64,000 nt of DNA from positions 188,337-252,336 of the forward strand of contig NZ_NQOU01000001.1 in assembly GCF_003576595.1 (NCBI RefSeq), in the 5' to 3' direction. Shown piece after piece: positions 25,476 to 33,781 of this stretch; within the stretch, counting starts at the first letter, position 1, and every line of letters begins with the position of its first letter. The position numbers and the translations under genes were made by a program. The notes under the pieces were generated by a model, which had not been told where the DNA came from, made no database searches, and saw only the letters and a program-made list of their open reading frames with translations. The DNA is from Neopusillimonas maritima. GTDB taxonomy: Bacteria; Pseudomonadota; Gammaproteobacteria; Burkholderiales; Burkholderiaceae_B.

Positions 25476-26123
25476 ATGTTTGCAAAAAATCATGTTTCCT
25501 CTCATGCAGCCCAGTCTGAACGTGCTACTACCAAAAAAATGGGGCGACCTCGAAAGGACGATAGCTTACGAACCCAAAAGCAACTACTTGAGCAAATCAC
25601 GCTACTTCGGTCTATTCAATTGCGGGCTAAGATGAGCAATCCTGAGATGGAGAGGGCGTTAAAAGCCCATCGACGAATCGGTTTAAACGATGGAAATCAA
25701 GGCAAGTACTGGCGCCGATGGTCTAACGGCGAGTACCTATGCTCGCCCGCTAAACTTCGAGAGATTTGCAAGGTCGCCCGCAAACGCGGCTGGCTTAGTG
25801 ACGATATAAAAATGCCTGATCTAATCCGATTTACTCCTGCTCAATGGCAAAGAATAGTTGAACGTGAAGCAAAAATGGCTGCCAACTATCGTGACGCAGT
25901 CATTGGTTTGACAAGATATCGGGACACTCTGAAACGTATTCTAAAAGAAGGCCATGATTTGGTAGATGGATACAACAGTAACCGGATCGAACAAGAAACA
26001 ATTGAAATAGAACCAGCTTTTGTGACAACGGAGAGTATTGAGAACGTATTCAATGAAGTTCTTGCCAAAATCGAGCGAGTAGGTAGCTGGGAGCTACATT
26101 CAACTGTGCCGCTACGTATATAG
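25476..26123 (+). CDS. Hypothetical DNA-binding protein with AT-hook motif
   Basis: Protein of 215 residues from the ATG at 25476. The frame is open further upstream to 25380, but that part is AT-rich and hydrophobic and unlikely to be coding. Residues 21-30 hold KMGRPRKDDS, an AT-hook. The middle is basic with many Arg and Trp residues (GKYWRRWSNGEYLCSPAKLREICKVARKRGWL), and the C-terminus is helical. It diverges from the AlpA-like gene. It may be a regulator of the replicon or the transfer genes; no family is recognised. Confidence 0.55.
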   Translation: MFAKNHVSSHAAQSERATTKKMGRPRKDDSLRTQKQLLEQITLLRSIQLRAKMSNPEMERALKAHRRIGLNDGNQGKYWRRWSNGEYLCSPAKLREICKVARKRGWLSDDIKMPDLIRFTPAQWQRIVEREAKMAANYRDAVIGLTRYRDTLKRILKEGHDLVDGYNSNRIEQETIEIEPAFVTTESIENVFNEVLAKIERVGSWELHSTVPLRI

Positions 26124-26259
26124 AAGCCAAATGATTGCCTCCGACTTGGAAATAGTGAAGCTTTCGTAAAGTCTTACTTACATGTCCACCCTAGTCGCCC
26201 ACCACCGTCATTTGAACGTATGACTACCGTTTCAAATACAGTATAGAAATTGATAAGGT

Positions 26260-27993
26260 CTAGTGCAGAAGCCGATTTATTGTTCGCTGTACAACGTCGG
26301 CAATTTCATGCTTCCAAGCTGGCGCCTCATGTTTTATTCGCAAACTACCGCACTGTTCAAGCAGCTCTCGAATAAGGGCTACATCGACCTGTCCTGAAAC
26401 AAACTGCGCCTCAAAAACGTCTTTAAACTGCATTAAGGTAACAGGGATGATATCCAGCCGCATTTTCTCATCCGTATTGGTATACCAAACACCAATGCGG
26501 AAGGTTTCAGCGGTATTGGAGTCAATTCTGTTGGCAATGAACAAACCGTAGACTGGTTTACCCGACGTCTCTTGGTAAGTGGTTACCAGATCCGCCACAT
26601 GACGTCTTACCGACTCCCCTTCCGCTGCTTCCTGGCGCGAATTGGCTGTCAGCGTAACCTCTACGACCAACACAAAATTATCAAACTCAAAGATCAGATC
26701 CGGACCGTTGCCTGGGGCAGTACCTACCGGCAAAAAATCCTGATCGATCTTAAAGCGACGAGCCTCGTAAGGCTTGTTAACCAAGCTATTAATTGCCAAA
26801 AACGCGCGCCACAACACCCACTCGAAGTATGCAGGAGCTTCGGATTTCGGTACTTCGATTTCTTCGCCATTGGATAAAGTTCTTCTGTTGCGGCGAGCGA
26901 TGATCAGTTGCATGTAAGCAACTATCTCTTCCCATACCTCTGCCTGCCGCGCAGCGTAAACTTCCTCATTCTCCTCAGCCAGAAGCGCTTCAATTTCATA
27001 CCGAATAATCTCAATATCAGCTGGTGTCTCGGTCGATCGATCACTAACGTCAAACGGAATACCTCGTTGACTTAGTTGTGCCAACAAATCTGTTAGTACG
27101 GCCAGTGCCGAATCCTGGTTGTCTGTGGGCAAGGCCGCACCATTGCACAACGTATTGAAATAAGCTTGGTTAGACTCTGGAATATCAGTTTCAGCAACCA
27201 GCCGCTCTATGAACAAATGCTTCTCCGGCACTAACGAAAGACCACGCCCTTTGCTTTGAACAAGACCCGTCGCCTTTAGATATCGAAAATTTGCGTCCGC
27301 ATAATCATTAAACGTCTGCGTTTTATAAGAACCCCCACCTGGTTTGAGTATGTTTTTTGCGGTAGCCTCAAGCTCCTCACGGTCAAATTTATTTTTATTA
27401 AGCGTTGAGGCGGCCCTTCTTTCCCGAAAATCCAATACTTTATCTGCAATTAGGGCCAGTTCATTATCAGAGCTTGTAACTTGCACCACCGTCGCCATCT
27501 CGATGAAGTTCAGACGACTTTCGCCGGTTTTACGCTCAAGCTCAAGCATTACGGATAAAACATGCTTCAACGGCGAAAAAACAGAGCACTCAAACTCACC
27601 CTCTAAAACTGACGGAAGATAATGCGCTAGGAGTGCCCGCAAAAAACATTCCTGCATAGCAGGAACGCTTTCTGCCCTGATAAGACGCCAGCCATTCGGC
27701 GTAATTGAATCAACCGGGCCCACATCGTTTTGTACTAGATCATCAATGTCTGGTACGCGCGGAAATAGGAATCCGAGTTTAGTGAGTGCGGAACGCCATT
27801 TCCGTCCGACACTATTAGTATCGTCTCGACCCAAGGCCACGATACCGTGCTGACCCAGCAAATTACGAAATGCAATATCCTGAGCAGTTCCTCGCAAATT
27901 ACCTTGAAGTGAAGATGTAGACAACGCAACAAGTCCGTCCCGTAAGCGGAACGGACTGCGAACGGTGGTGTTGCCAAGATGCCATGGTTTCAA
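26260..27993 (-). CDS. AlwI family type II restriction endonuclease
   Basis: Protein of 577 residues. The N-terminus KPWHLGNTTVRSPFRLRDGL and the C-terminal nuclease core are those of the AlwI/MlyI family, which cut at a distance from asymmetric sites. The catalytic region reads GPDLIFEFDNFVLVVEVTLT (430-449), so the PD-(D/E)xK site has Asp432 and Glu445-x-Thr447. It is followed by SRQEAAEGESVRRHV and GLFIANRIDSNTAETFRIG. Start is TTG at 27993 with GGAAG upstream, three bases after the preceding stop. It is the last gene of the restriction-modification operon. Confidence 0.82.
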   Translation of the reverse strand: MKPWHLGNTTVRSPFRLRDGLVALSTSSLQGNLRGTAQDIAFRNLLGQHGIVALGRDDTNSVGRKWRSALTKLGFLFPRVPDIDDLVQNDVGPVDSITPNGWRLIRAESVPAMQECFLRALLAHYLPSVLEGEFECSVFSPLKHVLSVMLELERKTGESRLNFIEMATVVQVTSSDNELALIADKVLDFRERRAASTLNKNKFDREELEATAKNILKPGGGSYKTQTFNDYADANFRYLKATGLVQSKGRGLSLVPEKHLFIERLVAETDIPESNQAYFNTLCNGAALPTDNQDSALAVLTDLLAQLSQRGIPFDVSDRSTETPADIEIIRYEIEALLAEENEEVYAARQAEVWEEIVAYMQLIIARRNRRTLSNGEEIEVPKSEAPAYFEWVLWRAFLAINSLVNKPYEARRFKIDQDFLPVGTAPGNGPDLIFEFDNFVLVVEVTLTANSRQEAAEGESVRRHVADLVTTYQETSGKPVYGLFIANRIDSNTAETFRIGVWYTNTDEKMRLDIIPVTLMQFKDVFEAQFVSGQVDVALIRELLEQCGSLRIKHEAPAWKHEIADVVQRTINRLLH

Positions 27994-27996
27994 AAG

Positions 27997-29022
27997 TCAT
28001 CTTCCATTAAAACAAGGAGAGAAATCACCAAGGAGTGACGCAGCATCATGTCGACACTCAAAGTTTGCAAAATCGTCTGTCCATTCATAAGCAATAACTC
28101 GATCCCTTGCTAAGTAATCAAGCAACCATTCGTCTTTTTTAGCTATACCATGATTAGTTACAATACAAAGCCGTGCATTAGGCTCTTCATAAATATAACG
28201 ATATTCATAAAGTTGCGACACCGCTTTGCGAATCTGCGAAAGAAAATTAGCCCCCTCGGCATCAACCGACTTCATCTCATAAATTATGATATCGCCCCGA
28301 TTATCAGAATAAAGGTCAATATGCTCATTGGCATAAGGTTCGAGCCCTCGATCATCAAGAAAGGAAGACTTTGCATCCACAAGTTGCCAATGAATTTGAT
28401 TGGCGCGTTCGAGCTTTTGTAAATTAACATCCACGCGGATGCTGCCCTGCCCTGCCGTTGGAGGCAAAGAGGGTAACGACTTCTTTAGGTTGCGCCCAGT
28501 CAGGCTCCGAGTAGATGTTATCGACTTTTTAACTAAACTGCCCACATATTTTTTTACGTGGTTTTTATTACTAGATGATTGCAACAAACCGGCCTCACAC
28601 AAATAACTTATAAATGTGTGAAAGCGCCGGTCGGCAGTACTCTCCGCCCCAGGATAAAACACTCGAAACCATCGCTTCAGTTGAGCATCGTTTGGATGGT
28701 GTTGGTGGATGTAGCAAAGCGCTTCATAAAAAACGGGCGTTTCCAACAGGCAACGAGCTAAAAAGTCGATGCGTGCAGCACGACTGGACAGCGAAGCAAA
28801 CTCTTTACCCAGTGCGGTCAGGACAGCGTTGTTGTGTCGATTTACAATTAACCCTAAAACTTCAGCCGCATGACGGTAATAACGCCCCTGCCGACCGTCC
28901 GAGTCGAGACCAATAGCAGCTTCAATCTCCTCGTCAGCTCGTTTCCCGTTGGCTATGGCGATCGCTACTTGCCCCACCTGCTCTAAGCGATCCGCCTGCG
29001 GAAAGTCAGAGGTTGCCACCAT
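27997..29022 (-). CDS. PD-(D/E)xK nuclease of the restriction-modification operon
   Basis: Protein of 341 residues. Residues 1-150 look like winged-helix DNA recognition modules (GRQGRYYRHAAEVLGLIV, and RRFHTFISYLCEAGLL). Residues 200-340 contain a PD-(D/E)xK core: HIDLYSDNRGDIIIYEMKSV, with Asp236 or Asp244 and Glu249-x-Lys251, then a helix with QLYEYRYIY. The layout of recognition part plus cleavage part is that of a type IIS enzyme or of a partner subunit for the AlwI-like protein. It lies between the methylase (5 bases) and the AlwI-like gene (3 bases). Confidence 0.7.
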   Translation of the reverse strand: MVATSDFPQADRLEQVGQVAIAIANGKRADEEIEAAIGLDSDGRQGRYYRHAAEVLGLIVNRHNNAVLTALGKEFASLSSRAARIDFLARCLLETPVFYEALCYIHQHHPNDAQLKRWFRVFYPGAESTADRRFHTFISYLCEAGLLQSSSNKNHVKKYVGSLVKKSITSTRSLTGRNLKKSLPSLPPTAGQGSIRVDVNLQKLERANQIHWQLVDAKSSFLDDRGLEPYANEHIDLYSDNRGDIIIYEMKSVDAEGANFLSQIRKAVSQLYEYRYIYEEPNARLCIVTNHGIAKKDEWLLDYLARDRVIAYEWTDDFANFECRHDAASLLGDFSPCFNGR

Positions 29023-29027
29023 AAGTG

Positions 29028-30932
29028 TCAGAACCCTACGAACAGATATTCTTGGGCTACGTTATTATTATCACTAATCTTGTGCCCTTGGTTACCGAAC
29101 GAATAACGATAGTCCATTGGCACAACTTCGACATGGCGTTTGTGCTTTGCCATGATAGTAACCATCTCATCCAAAGTCGGCTGGCTGTTTGATGAATAAG
29201 ACACAACAAGCACACTATCGCGAAATCGCTTAAACAACAAATCAAAGGCCTCAGCAGCTCCTTTACGAGAAGAGAACGGCGTTGGATAGGACTTGAATTT
29301 TTTGGTCACAGTGTGCTCTTGAATCTCGAGACCTTTCCAATCGCGCGCCAAACCTTCAACAAAATGGTACCGACGCACGTACTCATTGTCTGATAACGGT
29401 GAGTAATAAGGCGGATCGATATAAACCAATCCAGACTCCTGCCGCCGCAAGGTCATAGCGTCGCCGTTTCTAGCCTTGTTCTTTTTCCCATTATCAAAAA
29501 CTGCCGCATTAACCATTTTCACAGCTTCCAAGAACTGGTCTCGGAAAGACATTAACAAGTCTTTACGTCCGTCATCATAACGGTAGCCAATATAGGTAAA
29601 AATTCCACGCGGACGCTTCTTCAGGCACGCACGCACTAACGAAGACATCGCAATTGCTCGTTTATAAGGGTTTCTAATCGCTCTGATGTTGGCGCGCAAA
29701 ATATCGATTAGCCGATTATCTTCATCAGAAAAGTAAAGGCCCTTGAATTTGGTCTCGACAAAGCCATCCACGGGCCGTCTAGGCTCACACAATGCCAAGG
29801 CCTCATCCACTCCTAGCGTGATGTCATTGTTCTCAATCATCGCCTTGGCAAAGGTAGATGACATTGCCATATAGTCGTTACTGATAACCGACTTCCCCTT
29901 CGATTTCAGCATATAACCTACAATACCGGAACCGGAGAACAGGTCTACCGCTGTTTCGAACTCAAACTGAGAAGCTACAGCCCAGATTTCGGACAATAAC
30001 TTGTTTTTGGATCCCATATAGCGAGTCGGCGGATATAGTAATGTTTGCTTAGATAACGGGGCTGGAACCAGGCGAATATCAAACGTCGGCTTCGGCGGCA
30101 CCGTTACGATGACATCTTCACCAATTCGCCCTTTTCCATTACAAGAAATATGACGTTTGGTTTGTATAACTTCGATGAAGAAAGCGCTATATTGTTCATG
30201 CACCAATGGATGGTTTGAATTGGTTAAAATGACATGGCAGCCCAGTTCATGCAGGCGCTTAACCTCGGCAGCAAGCTCAATATGATCTTCTTCGTAGAAC
30301 TGATCCTTGGTATAGCGCTTAAAGTCAGCATACTCTGACACTGGTAAATACGGTGGATCAAGAAAAATGAAGTCACCAGGTCGTGCTTGTTCTCGCAATA
30401 CGTCTTTATAATCTCCACAGAGAATAGTCGTATTTTGCAATAAACGGGAAGCCGCCCTCAATGTACTCTCATCAAGTACTTTAGGATTTTTGTAACGCCC
30501 GAACGGAACATTGAACTGCCCCTTTTTGTTGACCCGATACAATCCATTGAAGCAGGTACGGTTCAAAAAGACAGTCCGTGCAGCAGCTTCAGCACTTGAG
30601 AGCTTTGTCCAATCTTGAGCACGAACGCTATAAAAGACCTCCTCAGTGTTTTGGTACAAGCGAAGTTTTGCCAAAACCATTTCAACGTCACTTGCCACCG
30701 ATCGGTACAAGTTAACTAATTCCGGATTGCTATCAGCAATCACACCACCAACTGGTCGCACGGCAAAGAAAAGCGCCCCTCCACCGAAAAATGGCTCGAT
30801 ATAACGACCATATTTCTTTGGCATCTTAGGAAGAATTTCTCCCAATAACTGGGTCTTACCCCCAGCCCATTTTAAAAGAGGACGACAATCCTGAACGCCC
30901 CTGTGAACAACCAACTCTTTTTGAGCTAACAC
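29028..30932 (-). CDS. Fused double adenine-N6 DNA methyltransferase, M.FokI-like
   Basis: Protein of 634 residues from the GTG at 30932, which has GGAG seven bases upstream and follows the regulator stop by four bases. It holds two D12-class (Dam-type) domains. The first has LLKWAGGKTQLL, IEPFFGGGALFF and LDPPYLPVSEY. The second has RYMGSKNKLL, VDLFSGSGIVGYML and YIDPPYYSPL. DPPY marks N6-adenine methylation. Two domains in one chain are known from M.FokI, where each methylates one strand of an asymmetric site. The longer frame to 31115 overlaps the regulator and is less likely. It protects against the two nucleases encoded downstream. Confidence 0.88.
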   Translation of the reverse strand: MLAQKELVVHRGVQDCRPLLKWAGGKTQLLGEILPKMPKKYGRYIEPFFGGGALFFAVRPVGGVIADSNPELVNLYRSVASDVEMVLAKLRLYQNTEEVFYSVRAQDWTKLSSAEAAARTVFLNRTCFNGLYRVNKKGQFNVPFGRYKNPKVLDESTLRAASRLLQNTTILCGDYKDVLREQARPGDFIFLDPPYLPVSEYADFKRYTKDQFYEEDHIELAAEVKRLHELGCHVILTNSNHPLVHEQYSAFFIEVIQTKRHISCNGKGRIGEDVIVTVPPKPTFDIRLVPAPLSKQTLLYPPTRYMGSKNKLLSEIWAVASQFEFETAVDLFSGSGIVGYMLKSKGKSVISNDYMAMSSTFAKAMIENNDITLGVDEALALCEPRRPVDGFVETKFKGLYFSDEDNRLIDILRANIRAIRNPYKRAIAMSSLVRACLKKRPRGIFTYIGYRYDDGRKDLLMSFRDQFLEAVKMVNAAVFDNGKKNKARNGDAMTLRRQESGLVYIDPPYYSPLSDNEYVRRYHFVEGLARDWKGLEIQEHTVTKKFKSYPTPFSSRKGAAEAFDLLFKRFRDSVLVVSYSSNSQPTLDEMVTIMAKHKRHVEVVPMDYRYSFGNQGHKISDNNNVAQEYLFVGF

Positions 30933-30936
30933 AACT

Positions 30937-31224
30937 TTACTCCATCGGCAATTCTGTTTGCTTGCTACCGCCAAACCGTCCCTTGGCTGCCCCTCCGCGC
31001 GGTTTTTTTGGTTCAATCTCGAGGCTATTGAGAATTGAGCGGAAGTCCACCTTTTTATCTGCCATTGCGCCAAGCAATGCCGCAATGACCGCAAGATGCG
31101 ATGGGACCTCGCCAAACTTGGCGTAGTTAGTCACAGAATTGCGATGCATTTTCACCAGGTCGGCGAATTCCCGAATATTGAGTCCAGCCTTGCCAATCTG
31201 GCGCTGAAATTCATCATAGGTCAT
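30937..31224 (-). CDS. XRE-family regulator of the restriction-modification operon
   Basis: Protein of 95 residues from the ATG at 31224. It has an XRE-type helix-turn-helix (LNIREFADLVKMHRNSVTNYAKFG, about 14-37). It is the first gene of the operon, where controller proteins of restriction-modification systems usually sit, and may delay nuclease expression. Its C-terminus is basic and glycine-rich (KPRGGAAKGRFGGSKQ). An upstream ATG at 31248 is in frame. TATACT at about 31249-31254 could be the -10 element. Confidence 0.72.
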   Translation of the reverse strand: MTYDEFQRQIGKAGLNIREFADLVKMHRNSVTNYAKFGEVPSHLAVIAALLGAMADKKVDFRSILNSLEIEPKKPRGGAAKGRFGGSKQTELPME

Positions 31225-31645
31225 GGCGCTAGAAAATATAAGTTTCATACAGTATAACATCCTCAACAAGCTTTCATCCACAGATTAATGTTTTTTGCAA
31301 ATAAAATAATGTGTAAATTATTTAGCTATAACAATTATTTCTAACGTAGAAAAAACATATTTATTACATTCCTGACCCAACACTCATTAATGTACGAATA
31401 AGGCCATTTGCTTATACACTTTTCTACGAGATACACCGTAAAAAAACTTTATCATCGATAACTGTACGACTCTTGCCCAGATCGAACCTAGGAGAGTAAC
31501 CAATTAGTGTCACGGACGTGACAAAAAAGAACCGAAAAAATGTTGCGTATTTAGTTTCATGTACTCGTTATAGACGACTATTTGTTGTTTTTATTCTTTC
31601 TTAGGTTTATAGTTACCTGTACGCAGTGAATCAACGTACTTTAGA
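31225..31645. other. AT-rich gene-free right end of the island
   Basis: About 420 bases of AT-rich sequence between the restriction-modification operon and attR. It should contain the operon promoter (TATACT with the small inverted repeat ATAC/GTAT close to 31250). No protein-coding frame is convincing. Confidence 0.4.
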
Positions 31646-31692
31646 AATCATAATCCGCAGGTCCCCTGTTCGAATCAGGGATGCGCCACCAA
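31646..31692 (+). repeat. Right attachment site (attR)
   Basis: Identical over 47 bases to the 3' part of the tRNA at 6174-6220. It marks the right end of the island. Confidence 0.92.
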
Positions 31693-31744
31693 GAATATCA
31701 AGCACTTACGCCACCTTTAACCGGGTGGCGTTTTTTGCTTTCTG
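31693..31744 (+). repeat. Displaced tRNA terminator flank, first copy
   Basis: Sequence following attR with a hairpin at 31709-31715/31724-31730 and a run of T, probably a tRNA terminator. The same ~51 bases recur at 32617-32667 with only a one-base difference in the T run. The repeat thus reaches about 98 bases from the tRNA part through the terminator. Confidence 0.85.
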
Positions 31745-31781
31745 GTTAAATTTCCACGGGGTATCGAAGCACAGGATGCAA

Positions 31782-32066
31782 TCACCCAAGCGCTTCTATC
31801 ACCGCATCTGGATTACGTTCAATCACGTTCAAAAGCACCAGTGCTGGTCCGCGTGGCGTCCTGTCACCGCGTTCCCAATGCCGCAGCGTTGCCGTGGAAA
31901 AACCAAACCGTGCCGCAAACTGCTCTTGCGTCATACCCACTTTGGCGCGCACGGCCTTCACATCCACCGATCTGGGCCGATGCACCCTGACACCGATCTC
32001 TTTGCCACGCGCATGCTCAATGGCCTCTTGCAGGCCCTGCTTAATGCTGTCGAATGCTTTGCTCAT
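31782..32066 (-). CDS. HTH antitoxin of a HigBA/NadST-like module
   Basis: Protein of 94 residues with a C-terminal XRE helix-turn-helix: KVGMTQEQFAARFGFSTATLRHWERGDRTPRGPA, preceded by the VHRPRSVDVKAVR linker seen in YiaG/HigA-type antitoxins. It should bind and neutralise the toxin encoded immediately upstream and repress the operon. AAAGGA precedes two consecutive ATG codons (32069 and 32066). Toxin-before-antitoxin order is typical of HigBA. It lies between two att copies. Confidence 0.85.
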   Translation of the reverse strand: MSKAFDSIKQGLQEAIEHARGKEIGVRVHRPRSVDVKAVRAKVGMTQEQFAARFGFSTATLRHWERGDRTPRGPALVLLNVIERNPDAVIEALG

Positions 32067-32071
32067 CATTA

Positions 32072-32422
32072 TCATCCTTTCCAAATCTGTACCAACAAAT
32101 CGACCAAGCCGGCCAATTCGCTGCGCTCAGCTTTACTAAGGTTTTCCTTGTCACCTTTGGCGAACAAGGTCAACAGGTAAAGCGGCATGACATCATCATG
32201 AAAATAGTAGATGACTCGTACGCCACCACTCTTGCCCTGACCGCCTCGGCGCCAACGAAGCTTGCGTACGCCGCCCGTGCCCTGCATCAAGTCGCCCGCT
32301 TTGGGGTGTTCAGCAAGATAGCTGATTAAGTCGGAACGTTCATCCTGGCTGAGAAGCTTGTCGGCCAGACGAATGAATGAAGGCAACTCCGCAATGCCGT
32401 TTAAAGTCAGATTATAATCCAT
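32072..32422 (-). CDS. RelE/HigB-type toxin
   Basis: Protein of 116 residues of the RelE superfamily, expected to cleave mRNA at the ribosome. Recognisable segments are GDLMQGTGGVRKLRWRRGGQGKSGGVRVIYYF (47-78) and LLTLFAKGDKENLSKAE (88-104), as in the HigB2/NadT subgroup. It ends a few bases before the antitoxin start, so the two form one operon. The module would stabilise the DNA carrying it. Confidence 0.85.
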   Translation of the reverse strand: MDYNLTLNGIAELPSFIRLADKLLSQDERSDLISYLAEHPKAGDLMQGTGGVRKLRWRRGGQGKSGGVRVIYYFHDDVMPLYLLTLFAKGDKENLSKAERSELAGLVDLLVQIWKG

Positions 32423-32569
32423 TGGATTAGTTTCGTGCAGAATAATAATGCATTACCACTTCATGTTACAGGCACATAGATGCGATCATGCAAAGGTGTC
32501 TTCAGTAGCGTCGGATTTAACGACCAGCTGTTTCCCGGCTCGGCTGGTGTCCCAAATACTGTATTGGTG

Positions 32570-32667
32570 AATCATAATCCGCAGCTCCCCTATTCGAATC
32601 AGAGTTGCGCCGCCAAGAATATCAAGCACTTACGCCACCTTTAACCGGGTGGCGTTTTTGCTTTCTG
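32570..32667 (+). repeat. Third, degenerate attachment site with terminator flank
   Basis: Bases 32570-32616 match the tRNA 3' part with five mismatches. The following 51 bases match 31693-31744 almost perfectly, including the hairpin at 32633-32654. With attR it flanks the toxin-antitoxin pair at a period of 924 bases. The tRNA part has decayed more than the terminator part. Confidence 0.85.
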
Positions 32668-33345
32668 ACGCTCGTTAATCCCATGCACCAGCGCCGTAAT
32701 ATAAGCAGTAAAAATAGGGAAAGTCGTCATTCCCACCACGGCCAACACCGCAGTGCAAATTTTCCCCACAGCCGTAACTGGAATAATGTTCGACCCCACG
32801 GTGGTGACTGTCATGGAGGCCCACCAAAGCACATCCGGATAGGATTTCACCAGTGGGTTCACGCCCGATTCGAATGCGAAGAAAATGAGGGTTTGAAAGT
32901 AAGCTATGGCAATGAAGATGGCCAAATAAATAATCAGCAAACCGGAAATGAAGCTGTTCACCGCCATTTTCACTAATATCGCCAGTGCAAAACCTCCCCG
33001 GATAATAGGCAGAAAATGAATAACGTAGAAAGCTTCGCTGGAAAGGTCGACGGAAAAGTAACCTAAAAGAAAGGCATACGGTATCGACAAAATAATCAGT
33101 ACGAAATTCCTGCCAAAGAAACGCAAACGGTTGTGCGCAATAATGAATTGCAGCAGGAAGTCCAGCAAAAAGTAAATACACACACCAAACTGGATTTGGT
33201 CATAAATGGAATCGCCTACAAATGCGGCATTACTAAAGGCCTCAATCGAGATACTTGCAATCAATAAAACCGAGGCCAATACACCAAAAATATTCAGCAA
33301 TTGAATTGTTTTGTATTTCCATGGAGTGCCAGCGTGCGTTGTCAT
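32641..33345 (-). CDS. Ion channel protein (two-pore-helix K+ channel-like)
   Basis: Protein of 234 residues with about six membrane helices, a voltage-gated-like set (about 15-155) and a pore loop at 173-187. The filter reads TTVGSNIIP (181-189) in place of the usual TVGYGD, so ion selectivity is uncertain. A last helix follows (AVGKICTAVLAVVGMTTFPIFTAYI). The stop codon lies in the loop of the repeated terminator hairpin, so the gene ends inside the att-flanking repeat. It is the first clear chromosomal gene right of the island. Confidence 0.8.
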   Translation of the reverse strand: MTTHAGTPWKYKTIQLLNIFGVLASVLLIASISIEAFSNAAFVGDSIYDQIQFGVCIYFLLDFLLQFIIAHNRLRFFGRNFVLIILSIPYAFLLGYFSVDLSSEAFYVIHFLPIIRGGFALAILVKMAVNSFISGLLIIYLAIFIAIAYFQTLIFFAFESGVNPLVKSYPDVLWWASMTVTTVGSNIIPVTAVGKICTAVLAVVGMTTFPIFTAYITALVHGINERQKAKTPPG

Positions 33346-33432
33346 GCAATAAGTGGGCGTTGTTAAGAATTATTAAAAAACGAGTTCGTTGCTAGATACC
33401 GACTCAAGACAAATCAGATATTAAACGCAAAA

Positions 33433-33466
33433 AAGACCGAAAACCCCAAAAGCGGTTTTCGGTCTT
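33433..33466 (-). terminator. Intrinsic terminator of the yjfB-like gene
   Basis: Stem of 13 bp (33433-33445 with 33454-33466), loop of eight bases, with a T run on the minus strand. It lies 22 bases past the stop of the YjfB-like gene. Confidence 0.85.
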
Positions 33467-33487
33467 CCCTACTTCTTCTGAAGCAAC

Positions 33488-33688
33488 TTACGCTGTTACA
33501 TGCAAACGCGTTCCAACCGAACCACTATTCGCCAACTTGGGTTCAAGCGGCGACATAATCTGTTCAACCATTTGTTTCTGGTTATCCAGCGTTTTACGCA
33601 ACAACGCAATTTGCTGATCCTGCTGGGCGCTGGCGTTTTTCAACCCCATGTATGCGCTGACAGCAGATTCAACTGACGAAAGTTCCAT
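33488..33688 (-). CDS. YjfB-family putative motility protein
   Basis: Protein of 66 residues matching the small YjfB family: short helix, then an amphipathic coiled coil (QQDQQIALLRKTLDNQKQMVEQIM), and a C-terminal GTRLHVTA. Family members are often found in flagellated bacteria, but their function is not established. It is a single gene with its own terminator. AGGGA lies upstream of the ATG. Confidence 0.75.
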   Translation of the reverse strand: MELSSVESAVSAYMGLKNASAQQDQQIALLRKTLDNQKQMVEQIMSPLEPKLANSGSVGTRLHVTA

Positions 33689-33781
33689 AAAAAACTCCCT
33701 TGATACGGATGGCCAGAAATGGCACCCTTAAGAGGTAACGGCCAGACCACCCATAATCTTTAGTGCCACCACGCCCAAAAA

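Larger units (their letters stand above)
6174..31692. mobile_element. Integrative mobilisable island with plasmid replicon, inserted in a tRNA gene
   Basis: About 25.5 kb bounded by identical 47-bp repeats. It carries an integrase and an excisionase-like gene at the left end, a MobA/MobL relaxase, an oriT-like site, a few transfer genes including DotA/TraY, a RepA-iteron replicon, anti-phage-like genes and a restriction-modification operon. No coupling protein and no type IV secretion ATPase were found. It should therefore be mobilisable with a helper rather than self-transmissible. Genes inside have a lower GC content by eye and far more hypothetical products than the flanking chromosome. 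Confidence 0.9.

Noticed and set aside
30933-31115. N-terminal extension of the fused methylase
   Set aside because: The extension overlaps the XRE regulator in another frame, is not methylase-like and lacks a ribosome binding site. The GTG at 30932 has one.
6174-31692. Self-transmissible integrative conjugative element
   Set aside because: No coupling protein, no VirB4/DotO-type or VirB11/DotB-type ATPase and no core channel proteins were found, so only mobilisation with a helper is supported.
31626-32180. ORF of 184 codons on the plus strand starting within attR
   Set aside because: It starts in the tRNA remnant and runs antisense to the toxin-antitoxin pair, which is well supported.
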